Assembly: GCF_900129995.1 (NCBI RefSeq)
Contig: NZ_FQXO01000015.1
Location: 1-44,248 of the forward strand
DNA from: Caloranaerobacter azorensis DSM 13643
GTDB lineage: Bacteria; Bacillota; Clostridia; Tissierellales; Thermohalobacteraceae
DNA: 44,248 nucleotides
Reading direction: 5' to 3'
Position numbers and translations under genes: made by a program. Under the pieces are notes generated by a model. It saw only the letters and a program-made list of their open reading frames with translations. It was not told the origin of the DNA and made no database searches. Shown here in pieces: positions 37,852 to 44,248 of this stretch (position 1 is the stretch's first letter; every line of letters begins with the position of its first letter).

Positions 37852-38412
37852 CTAACCATTATATTCATTCATAGCCTTATCTAATCCTTTAAAAATAATC
37901 GCTTCTACAGCTAATGCTGCTCTCTCTATCGCAGAATCAATTACTTCTCTTTCATCTTTAGTAAATCTACTTAATACAAAATCGACTAAATCCATACCTT
38001 CTTTAGGTTTCCCTACACCTATTCTTATTCTTGGGAAGTTTTCACTCTGCAACTGGTATATTACTGACTTCATTCCATTATGACTTCCAGCACTACCTTT
38101 TTTCCTTATCCTCAATGAACCAAATTTTATATCAATGTCATCATATATTACAATAATATTTTCAATCGGCATCTTGTAATAGTTATATATATCTAAAACA
38201 CACTCTCCACTTCTGTTCATATATGTCTGCGGTTTTACTAATATAACTTTTTCATTATTTATAAATGTTTCCCCATACACTGCTTTATGTTTTATTTTAT
38301 TTAATCTTACATTATTTCTCACTGCTAAACAGTCAATTGTGTCAAATCCTACATTATGCCTAGTCCCATCATATGCTCTGCCTGGATTACCTAACCCAAT
38401 TACTGCATACAA
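37852..38412 (-). CDS. pth: Peptidyl-tRNA hydrolase
   Basis: Releases tRNA from prematurely dropped peptidyl-tRNA; essential. About 186 residues. AVIGLGNPGRAYDGTRHNVG contains the catalytic His region, followed by VKPQTYMNRSG, IVIYDDIDIKFGSLRIRKKG with the catalytic Asp, and GSAGSHNGMKSVI. I chose TTG 38412 (AGGAG nine bases upstream), giving the usual MYAVIGLGNPG start, over TTG 38421, which touches the ribosome-binding site. It follows prs by 42 nt. Confidence 0.96.
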   Translation of the reverse strand: MYAVIGLGNPGRAYDGTRHNVGFDTIDCLAVRNNVRLNKIKHKAVYGETFINNEKVILVKPQTYMNRSGECVLDIYNYYKMPIENIIVIYDDIDIKFGSLRIRKKGSAGSHNGMKSVIYQLQSENFPRIRIGVGKPKEGMDLVDFVLSRFTKDEREVIDSAIERAALAVEAIIFKGLDKAMNEYNG

Positions 38413-38454
38413 AGAAATCAACTCCTATGCTAAACCTTATAAGTCAAAATCAAA

Positions 38455-39402
38455 TTAATCAAATAATTTGCTTACAGATTCATTCGAATAAATTCTTCTA
38501 ATAGCTTCGGCAAATAATGGAGCAACTGAAACAACATCAATTTTATCAATCTGTTTATCTTCGGTTAAAGGAATAGTATCTGTTACTACTAATTTTTCAA
38601 TTACTGAATCCTTTAATCTATCAATAGCAGGTCCAGAAAGAACTGGATGTGTACAACAAGCATATACTTTATTTGCTCCAAAATCTTTTAATACCTTAGC
38701 AGCTTTTGTTAGTGAACCGGCAGTATCAACTATATCATCAACTAAAATTACATTTTTATCTTCCACATCTCCTATAATGTTCATTACTTCTGATACATTA
38801 GCTTTAGGTCTTCTCTTTTCGATTATAGCAATTGGTAAATCTAACAAACTTGCAAAATTCCTAGCTCTCTTAACTCCTCCAATATCGGGTGATACTATTA
38901 CTGTCTCTTTATCTATTATATTTTTAAAATAATCTGCTAATATAGGTATGCCTGTTAAATGGTCTACTGGTATATCGAAATATCCTTGAATTTGTCCTGC
39001 GTGCAAATCCATACTTACAACTCTGTCTGCCCCTGCTGTTGTCAATATATCGGCCACAAGTTTTGCTGTAATTGGTTCTCTTGCTTTAGTTTTTCTATCT
39101 TGCCTAGCATAGCCATAATATGGAATTACTGCATTTATTCTGCCTGCTGAAGCTCTTTTTAAAGCATCAATAAGAATAAGCAGTTCCATTAAATTTTCAT
39201 TAATTGGAGGGCAAGTAGGCTGGATAACAAATACATCTGCACCTCTTACAGAATCTGAAATGTGAACAGAAATCTCGCCATCGCTAAATCTTCCTACTTG
39301 ACTTTCCCCGAGCTCAATATTTAGCTCATCGCAAATCTTTTTAGCAAAACATTTGTTAGCATTACCAGTAAGAATTTTGATTTCTCTTCCTCCTATATTC
39401 AT
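38455..39402 (-). CDS. prs: Ribose-phosphate pyrophosphokinase
   Basis: Makes PRPP from ribose-5-phosphate and ATP for nucleotide, His and Trp synthesis. 315 residues, the typical class I length. [43 protein letters not shown]-loop [20 protein letters not shown], the metal-binding [20 protein letters not shown] and the PRPP motif [18 protein letters not shown]. Start ATG with AGGAGGAG seven bases upstream. It directly follows glmU (21 nt), as in B. subtilis. Confidence 0.97.
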   Translation of the reverse strand: MNIGGREIKILTGNANKCFAKKICDELNIELGESQVGRFSDGEISVHISDSVRGADVFVIQPTCPPINENLMELLILIDALKRASAGRINAVIPYYGYARQDRKTKAREPITAKLVADILTTAGADRVVSMDLHAGQIQGYFDIPVDHLTGIPILADYFKNIIDKETVIVSPDIGGVKRARNFASLLDLPIAIIEKRRPKANVSEVMNIIGDVEDKNVILVDDIVDTAGSLTKAAKVLKDFGANKVYACCTHPVLSGPAIDRLKDSVIEKLVVTDTIPLTEDKQIDKIDVVSVAPLFAEAIRRIYSNESVSKLFD

Positions 39403-39423
39403 AAAAAAACTCCTCCTATGTTT

Positions 39424-40809
39424 TTATTCTTTATTTTTATTAAATTTTCTTTCAATCCAACCCTCTTTATTCACCTGTCTTGCCCTTGCTATAGATAGAG
39501 TTCCTTTACCAACTTCCTCCGTTATTGTAGAACCTGCTGCTACATATCCTTTTTCTCTAACTATTACAGGGGCAACTAGATTAGAATTGCTGCCAATAAA
39601 AGCATTATCCTCAACAATTGTTCTATGCTTGTTTACTCCATCATAATTCACAAAAACCACACCACAGCCAATATTAACATTTCTACCTACGTCTGCATCG
39701 CCAATATATGCTAGATGTGAAGCCTTAGAATTATCTCCAATTACAGAATTTTTTACCTCTACAAAATCCCCTATTTTAACTGATTTACCTATTTTACTAT
39801 TAGGTCTTAAATATGCATACGGACCTATTGTCGTATTTTCGCCAACCTCACTATCAATTATGGTTGATGACTGTACTACTACTCTGCTGCCAATATTACT
39901 GTTAATTATCCTCGAATTGCTTCCTATTATACAGTCCTCTCCTATTTTTGTATTGCCTTCTAAAAAAACTCCTGGATATACAATAGTATCTCTGCCTATT
40001 TGAACATCCTTACCTATATATGTATTATCGGGATCTAATATTGTAACCCCTGATAACATCAATTTCTCATTAATCCTTCTTCTCATTATTCTATCAGCTT
40101 CAGCCAATTGTACTCTGGAATTGACGCCGAATATTTCTGTATTATCGTTTAGTTTATATCCTCCTACTTTTAAGCCTTTCTCGTTTAATATCTTAATTGA
40201 ATCGGTTATATAATATTCATTTTGAGCATTATTACTATTAAGATTATGCAAAGCCATTTTTAAATACTTACCGTCAAAACAATATATCCCCGAATTAATT
40301 TCCCTTATTCTCTTTTGCTCTATCGTAGCATCTTTTTCTTCTACAATTCCTATTATATTGCCTTTATCATCTCTAATTATTCTACCATACCCTGTTGGAT
40401 TATCAAACTCAGCAGTTAAAACAGTAGCATTATTACTATTTTCTCTATGATAATCTATCAAGTCAGTAATTGTTTTGCTAGTAATTAAAGGAGTATCTCC
40501 ATAAAGGATTATAACATAATTATCGTCTTTTATTAAATCTTCTGCCTGCATTACTGCAAAACCAGTTCCATATGGTACTTTTTCACCAATAGGCTGCTCT
40601 ACAAAAACTACCCCTTCTTCCTTTATAGTATCCTTCACTTTTTCTTTACCATGTCCTACAATAACGATATTTTCTTTTATTCCCGCACCCTTACTAGCTT
40701 CAATTACATGACTTAACATTGGTTTTCCACATACTTGATGTAGTACTTTAGGCAGCTTTGACTTCATTCTAGTTCCTTCACCTGCTGCCAGAATAATCGA
40801 TATAATCAC
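39424..40809 (-). CDS. glmU: Bifunctional GlmU: GlcNAc-1-P uridyltransferase / glucosamine-1-P acetyltransferase
   Basis: Last two steps to UDP-GlcNAc, the peptidoglycan precursor. About 461 residues from GTG 40809 with GAGAGGGT seven bases upstream. The N-terminal nucleotidyltransferase has SIILAAGEGTRMKSKLPKVL and VPYGTGFAVMQAEDLI, ILYGDTPLI. The C-terminal left-handed beta-helix is built of hexapeptides (VQIGRDTIVYPGVFLEGNTK, DFVEVKNSVIGDNSKASHLA) with the acetyl-transfer region GCGVVFVNYDGVNKHRT. It heads a glmU-prs-pth run. Confidence 0.97.
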   Translation of the reverse strand: MIISIILAAGEGTRMKSKLPKVLHQVCGKPMLSHVIEASKGAGIKENIVIVGHGKEKVKDTIKEEGVVFVEQPIGEKVPYGTGFAVMQAEDLIKDDNYVIILYGDTPLITSKTITDLIDYHRENSNNATVLTAEFDNPTGYGRIIRDDKGNIIGIVEEKDATIEQKRIREINSGIYCFDGKYLKMALHNLNSNNAQNEYYITDSIKILNEKGLKVGGYKLNDNTEIFGVNSRVQLAEADRIMRRRINEKLMLSGVTILDPDNTYIGKDVQIGRDTIVYPGVFLEGNTKIGEDCIIGSNSRIINSNIGSRVVVQSSTIIDSEVGENTTIGPYAYLRPNSKIGKSVKIGDFVEVKNSVIGDNSKASHLAYIGDADVGRNVNIGCGVVFVNYDGVNKHRTIVEDNAFIGSNSNLVAPVIVREKGYVAAGSTITEEVGKGTLSIARARQVNKEGWIERKFNKNKE

Positions 40810-40984
40810 TATAAACACCCTCTCTAATAATATTTAAATGAAATCTATCTCCATTATAATAAATAATTAATAAAAATAGATTTGTTTTATTTAATAATAA
40901 TAAATATATACAACAATCTATACAATTCAACAAAAAAAATATGTATCCTTTAAAATATTATTAATTTTTTGTCAAAAAAGTAAT

Positions 40985-41013
40985 AGAAAAAAGAGGGTAT
41001 TGACCCCCCTCTT
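40985..41013 (-). terminator. Intrinsic terminator after spoVG
   Basis: AAGAGGG (40991-40997) pairs with CCCTCTT (41007-41013); on the minus strand T6 follows. It sits right after the spoVG stop. The 170 AT-rich bases beyond it (40819-40984) should hold the glmU promoter, but I could not pick one with confidence. Confidence 0.8.
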
Positions 41014-41015
41014 AT

Positions 41016-41288
41016 TTACGCTCTCATATTTTCTTGCAATGCTTTCTCATATTCTGCTAGAATAGATTCTTGAATTTTACTTCTCGTTTCTGAATTAATA
41101 GGATGAGCTATATCTCTAAATTCCCCATCTGGCATCTTTCTGCTTGGCATTGCTATAAAAAGACCATTATTTCCTTCTATAATCTTTATATCATGCACTA
41201 CGAACTCATCATCAAATGTAACCGATACAATAGCTTTCATCCTACCTTCGTCACTTATCTTCCTAATTCTTACATCAGTAACTTTCAT
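41016..41288 (-). CDS. spoVG: Regulatory protein SpoVG
   Basis: Small RNA/DNA-binding regulator of septation and cortex formation in Bacillus, and of virulence genes elsewhere. 90 residues. The family core is obvious: [58 protein letters not shown] and [20 protein letters not shown]. Start ATG with GAAGGTGG. It lies between purR and glmU; the ridA/yabJ gene usually found here in Bacillus is absent. A near-perfect sigma-H promoter precedes it. Confidence 0.97.
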   Translation of the reverse strand: MKVTDVRIRKISDEGRMKAIVSVTFDDEFVVHDIKIIEGNNGLFIAMPSRKMPDGEFRDIAHPINSETRSKIQESILAEYEKALQENMRA

Positions 41289-41330
41289 TGCTTCACCACC
41301 TTCCCCCGTAGCTGTTCAATATATAAATTA

Positions 41331-41359
41331 GTATTCTCTTAATTTTGACAAATTCCTTC
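41331..41359 (-). promoter_or_regulatory. Sigma-H promoter of spoVG
   Basis: On the minus strand GAAGGAATT (41359-41351) fits RNAGGAWWW perfectly, and after 11 nt AGAGAATAC (41339-41331) fits RNNGAATWW at all but the last base. B. subtilis spoVG is the textbook sigma-H gene. The site lies in the purR-spoVG gap, about 43 nt before the ATG. Confidence 0.75.
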
Positions 41360-41374
41360 TAATTTTAGAACAAT

Positions 41375-42205
41375 TTAATCAATATTATTCAATAACTCTC
41401 TATTAGGCTTAACTATAATCTCCTCTGCTTCTTCATCAATCTTTTTTAATATTAACAACGGTAAATAATTATCTACCAATTTTTCTTTTGGCAGCTCTGT
41501 CGCAATAAATACACCTGTCCCTATTACTTCAGCTTTAAATTCTTTCATCATATCACAAATTCCCTTTGCAGTACCCCCAGCCTTCATAAAATCATCTATC
41601 ACTAAAACTTTATCTCCTGCCTTTACAGCCTTTCTTGATAAAGACATAGTTTGAATTTTTTTTGTTGAACCAGTTACATAATTTATGTTTACCGCAGCCC
41701 CTTCTGTAACTTTTATATTCCTTCGTATTATCACTAGCGGTACGTCTAATGATTGAGCCGTCATTAAGGCTATCGGTATCCCTTTAGTTTCAACAGTAAC
41801 AACATAATCTATATCTTCGTTAATAAATTTATGTGCAAATATCTTCCCCGCCATTCCAACAATTGATGGATCATATAATAAATCGGTCATATATATAAAT
41901 CCGCCAGGAATTATTCTTTCTTTTTGAGTTAATGAAGATGTTACTTCGTTCAAAAAATCATTTATCATCTGTTCAGTAATTTGAGGAGTATATTTCACTC
42001 CGCCAGATGCGCCGGGAATAGTCTCAATTTTCCCCAGTTTAAGTTTTTCTAGCATTCCCTTAATTATTACTATATCTTCACTAATCGTAGACTTTGCTGC
42101 ATTCAATCTATCTGTAAAATAATTGTAAGTAAAAATATGATTAGGCCTATCGCTCAATATCTTCATTATAGCTCCTATTCTTTCGTTCCTCTTAAGCTTA
42201 ATCAC
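41375..42205 (-). CDS. purR: Pur operon repressor PurR
   Basis: PRPP-sensing repressor of purine genes. About 276 residues from GTG 42205, which has AGGAGG five bases upstream; the GTG at 42223 precedes that site. N-terminal winged helix (LKRNERIGAIMKILSDRPNH, FTDRLNAAKSTISEDIVIIK), then a type I phosphoribosyltransferase domain with the PRPP motif VLVIDDFMKAGGTAKG (about 200-215) and GGFIYMTDLLYDPSIVG. Divergent from murC; paired CGAA motifs just upstream suggest self-regulation. Confidence 0.96.
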   Translation of the reverse strand: MIKLKRNERIGAIMKILSDRPNHIFTYNYFTDRLNAAKSTISEDIVIIKGMLEKLKLGKIETIPGASGGVKYTPQITEQMINDFLNEVTSSLTQKERIIPGGFIYMTDLLYDPSIVGMAGKIFAHKFINEDIDYVVTVETKGIPIALMTAQSLDVPLVIIRRNIKVTEGAAVNINYVTGSTKKIQTMSLSRKAVKAGDKVLVIDDFMKAGGTAKGICDMMKEFKAEVIGTGVFIATELPKEKLVDNYLPLLILKKIDEEAEEIIVKPNRELLNNID

Positions 42206-42221
42206 AAGAATCCTCCTAAAC

Positions 42222-42258
42222 ACGAATATTTTTTCTTTTTAAATATAATTTTATTCGT
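42222..42258. promoter_or_regulatory. Possible PurR operator upstream of purR
   Basis: ACGAATA (42222-42228) and TATTCGT (42252-42258) form an inverted repeat of CGAA-core motifs embedded in A/T. The PurR operator in Bacillus is a pair of inverted PurBoxes with a CCGAAC core spaced by about 16-17 bases. Orientation and spacing are roughly right here, but the core match is partial. Confidence 0.45.
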
Positions 42259-42328
42259 AAAATATAAATAAATCAATACTTTATGAAAATTATTTTAAAG
42301 ATATATAATTTCCTGTGAATTCCTTATA

Positions 42329-42337
42329 TGATATAAT
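42329..42337 (+). promoter_or_regulatory. Extended -10 promoter candidate for murC
   Basis: TGATATAAT is a perfect extended -10 element (TGnTATAAT) on the plus strand, about 170 nt before the murC ATG. The upstream -35 region is poor, which extended -10 promoters tolerate. The resulting leader would hold two inverted repeats. Confidence 0.45.
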
Positions 42338-42353
42338 TTACTCAGTAACAATC

Positions 42354-42375
42354 TTTTATTCTGATAAGAATAAAA
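42354..42375. repeat. Inverted repeat TTTTATTCT-GATA-AGAATAAAA in the murC leader
   Basis: Perfect 9-bp inverted repeat with a 4-base centre, placed shortly after the likely murC transcription start. It could be an operator or an RNA hairpin. A second one (GTCTATA 42417-42423 / TATAGAC 42442-42448) follows. Confidence 0.5.
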
Positions 42376-42505
42376 TCTCTATTTTAAATAAATTTCAGAA
42401 ATTATGTTATTAAATTGTCTATAATAATTAATATAATTTCCTATAGACTATAAAATAATATTGATTAGAAATAATATTATTACTGTATTATCGGGAGGTA
42501 TTTTT

Positions 42506-43894
42506 ATGTTTAACTTTGACATACATAAACACAATTTCAAACATGTACATTTTATCGGGATAGGCGGTATTAGCATGAGTGGACTTGCAGAAATTTTATT
42601 AAATGCAGGATATATCGTTTCAGGGTCTGATATAAAAAATTCCGATATAATAGAAAGTTTAAAGAAAAAAGGAGCTGCTATATATATAGGTCATAACAAA
42701 AACAATATAAATGGTGCAGATTTAATAGTATATACGTCTGCTATTAGTAAAGATAACCCAGAATATACTGAAGCCATAAAAAGAAACATAGTAACTGTCG
42801 ACAGAGCCACTTTTCTAGGGCAATTAATGAGAATGTATAAATCTTCTATTGCAGTTTCTGGTACACATGGAAAAACAACTACAACGGCTATGATGTCTGT
42901 TATACTTGAACATGCTAATTTAGAGCCAACTATATTATTAGGCGGCGTTTTAGACAGCATTGGAGGTAATGTAAAAATCGGCAAAGAAAATATATTTTTA
43001 ACCGAAGCATGTGAATATAAAGGCAATTTTTTGAAATTTAATCCTAATATAAGTATAATCCTCAACATAGAAGAAGACCATTTAGATTACTTTAAAGATA
43101 TTGAACATATAGTCGAAACATTTGCTAATTTCGCAGCATTACTTCCTAGAAATGGATTATTAGTTATAAATAACGATGATATAAATACTCCAAAAATTAT
43201 TAATAAGGTAAATTGTAATATTGTTACTTTCGGAATAAAAAATAAAAGTAATTATAAAGCAGATGATATATCTTTCACATCCAATGGATTCCCTAATTTT
43301 AGGTTAATAATTAATGATTCAAAAGAATATAGAATAAATCTCAAGGTAATAGGAATACATAACGTATATAATGCTTTAGCTGCTATTGCAACAGCTCATT
43401 ATCTTAACATTCCTATTAATACCATAATAGAAGCAATCGAGAACTACACAGGAACTCATAGAAGATTTGAAATAAAAGGCAGTATAAATGGGATTAAAAT
43501 AATAGATGATTATGCACACCATCCAACCGAAATAAAAGCGACTCTTAATGCAGCTAAAAAACTTCCTCACAATAAAATATGGTGTGTATTCCAACCTCAT
43601 ACGTATACAAGAACTAAAGCTCTACTAGATGAGTTTAGTGAATCTTTCTATGATGCCGATAACGTAATAATAGCTGACATATATGCCGCAAGAGAAAAAG
43701 ATACAGGACTCATTCATTCAAAAGATTTAGCCGATTTACTTATAAACAAAGGCATAAAATCTTTATACATTGATAATTTTAAAGATATTGTTAATTATCT
43801 ATTAAAACAAGCTAATGAAGGCGATATTATTCTTACCGTTGGAGCAGGAGATATATATAAAGTCGCAGAAATGTTGTTAGATAATAGTCAATAG
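42506..43894 (+). CDS. murC: UDP-N-acetylmuramate--L-alanine ligase
   Basis: Adds the first amino acid of the peptidoglycan stem peptide, in the cytoplasm. About 462 residues from ATG 42506 with GGGAGG eight bases upstream. Rossmann-like N-domain HVHFIGIGGISMSGLAEIL, ATP loop SGTHGKTTTTAMMSVILEH, central EDHLDYFKD with metal ligands, NVYNALAAIATAHYL, and the C-domain signature DDYAHHPTEIKATLNAAKKL plus FQPHTYTRTKALLDEF. It is one of only two genes on the plus strand. It ends just 30-80 nt before the transposase gene, and the coding region itself is intact. Confidence 0.97.
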   Translation: MFNFDIHKHNFKHVHFIGIGGISMSGLAEILLNAGYIVSGSDIKNSDIIESLKKKGAAIYIGHNKNNINGADLIVYTSAISKDNPEYTEAIKRNIVTVDRATFLGQLMRMYKSSIAVSGTHGKTTTTAMMSVILEHANLEPTILLGGVLDSIGGNVKIGKENIFLTEACEYKGNFLKFNPNISIILNIEEDHLDYFKDIEHIVETFANFAALLPRNGLLVINNDDINTPKIINKVNCNIVTFGIKNKSNYKADDISFTSNGFPNFRLIINDSKEYRINLKVIGIHNVYNALAAIATAHYLNIPINTIIEAIENYTGTHRRFEIKGSINGIKIIDDYAHHPTEIKATLNAAKKLPHNKIWCVFQPHTYTRTKALLDEFSESFYDADNVIIADIYAAREKDTGLIHSKDLADLLINKGIKSLYIDNFKDIVNYLLKQANEGDIILTVGAGDIYKVAEMLLDNSQ

Positions 43895-43909
43895 TTAATA
43901 GCTTTTTAG

Positions 43910-43963
43910 CCCCCTAATAGATTTGGACAAAATTAACCATAGAAATATAATAAATTTAGGGGG
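43910..43963 (+). promoter_or_regulatory. Inverted repeat that could mask the transposase ribosome-binding site
   Basis: CCCCCTAA (43910-43917) is complementary to TTAGGGGG (43956-43963). The second arm contains the G-rich ribosome-binding site of the transposase gene, ten bases before its GTG. In read-through mRNA from murC the two could pair and limit translation. Confidence 0.4.
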
Positions 43964-44248
43964 TGAATTTAAGTGCCAAAAAAACAACTCACTGAAGAAT
44001 TTAGAGTTAAAGTAGTTAAAGAAGCATTAGAAACTGGTGAACAAGGTATAGTAGCAAGACGCCATGATATTCATCCAGTTACCTTATCAAGATGGATAAA
44101 TAACTATAAAAAATATGGAAAAACAACAGTTTCTAAACAAACTTCCAAAACTACTAATAAAGATGTTAAGTCTCAGATACTAGAAAAAGAAAATGAACAA
44201 CTAAAGAAACTTTTAGGTGAAAAAGAACTTGAAATACAAATTCTTCGT
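43924..44248 (+). mobile_element. IS3-family insertion sequence, left part
   Basis: The window ends inside an IS3-family element. Its left end is probably near the TGGACAAAATTAACC sequence at 43924, since many IS3-family ends begin TGGAC; without the right end this cannot be confirmed by inverted repeats. The orfA start is 49 nt inside. Insertion lies beyond the murC stop and does not break a gene that I can see. Confidence 0.75.
43973..44248 (+). CDS. IS3-family transposase OrfA, partial
   Basis: 92 codons are present before the window edge, with no stop. GTG start with AGGGGGTG upstream. The protein has the helix-turn-helix of OrfA (LTEEFRVKVVKEALETGEQG, then VARRHDIHPVTLSRWINNYK; residues about 6-50). 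A charged linker is followed by a leucine-zipper-like stretch (ILEKENEQLKKLLGEKELEI) that mediates multimer formation. OrfB with the DDE catalytic domain should follow beyond the edge, normally joined by a -1 frameshift. Confidence 0.9.
   Translation, partial: MPKKQLTEEFRVKVVKEALETGEQGIVARRHDIHPVTLSRWINNYKKYGKTTVSKQTSKTTNKDVKSQILEKENEQLKKLLGEKELEIQILR

Noticed and set aside
42691-43068. 125-codon minus-strand open frame
   Set aside because: Antisense to the conserved core of murC.

Overview
The window is about 44 kb of a low-GC Firmicutes chromosome. It almost certainly comes from an anaerobic, spore-forming Clostridia; the Tissierellales/Caloranaerobacter neighbourhood is my guess from protein style and metabolism, not something I could test. 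Evidence: a Firmicutes-type 16S 5' end, a dense set of endospore genes (spoIIE, yabP, yabQ, spoVB, spoVT, spoVG, yabS, yabT), AT-rich codon use, strong Shine-Dalgarno sites with many TTG/GTG starts, and a sodium-pump methylmalonyl-CoA decarboxylase typical of fermenters. Nearly everything is transcribed leftwards (minus strand). Only murC and the insertion element at the right edge are on the plus strand.

Layout from the right, in the direction of transcription. The right edge holds the start of an IS3-family element just behind murC. purR and murC are divergent. Leftwards follow spoVG, glmU, prs, pth, mfd, a PrsA-like foldase, spoVT, spoVB, yabN/mazG, hup, rqcP, yabP, yabQ, divIC, spoIIE, yabS, yabT, tilS, hpt and ftsH. 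This is essentially the purR-to-ftsH order of Bacillus subtilis and combines cell-wall precursor synthesis, nucleotide and translation housekeeping, division and sporulation. After ftsH the conserved order is interrupted by about 10.6 kb of accessory genes (8231-18784): a FlK-like thioesterase, an eight-gene methylmalonyl-CoA mutase/epimerase/Na+-pumping decarboxylase operon, and three tandem paralogues made of carboxypeptidase-regulatory-like beta-sandwich repeats. The conserved order then resumes with birA, coaX, dusB, an HTH gene, a Rossmann-like enzyme, an unknown gene, greA, lysS and the 16S rRNA gene.

How the genes work together. The mutase operon can convert succinyl-CoA through (R)- and (S)-methylmalonyl-CoA to propionyl-CoA and CO2 while exporting Na+; MeaB protects the B12 enzyme, and nearby BirA could biotinylate the carrier protein. 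The sporulation block covers sigma-F activation (SpoIIE), cortex and engulfment functions (YabP, YabQ, SpoVB) and forespore regulation (SpoVT). I could read plausible promoters directly: a sigma-H-type site for spoVG, a sigma-A-like site with an unusual 21-bp spacer for spoIIE, a sigma-G-like site for spoVT, and a strong TTGACA-17-TATAGT promoter for the rRNA operon.

Most promising for novelty: (1) the three signal-less prealbumin-like repeat proteins sharing an N-terminal block with the pattern YxLxQS...EIRxD; (2) the HTH / Rossmann-like / unknown trio at 2703-5140, whose third gene has a well-placed ribosome-binding site and ATG that are one base out of frame with its conserved-looking reading frame; (3) a TTGAGCA-N10-TGCTCAA dyad just downstream of the likely -10 box of the mutase operon. 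No CRISPR array, tRNA or prophage was seen. Many starts given here are my re-choices based on Shine-Dalgarno spacing.
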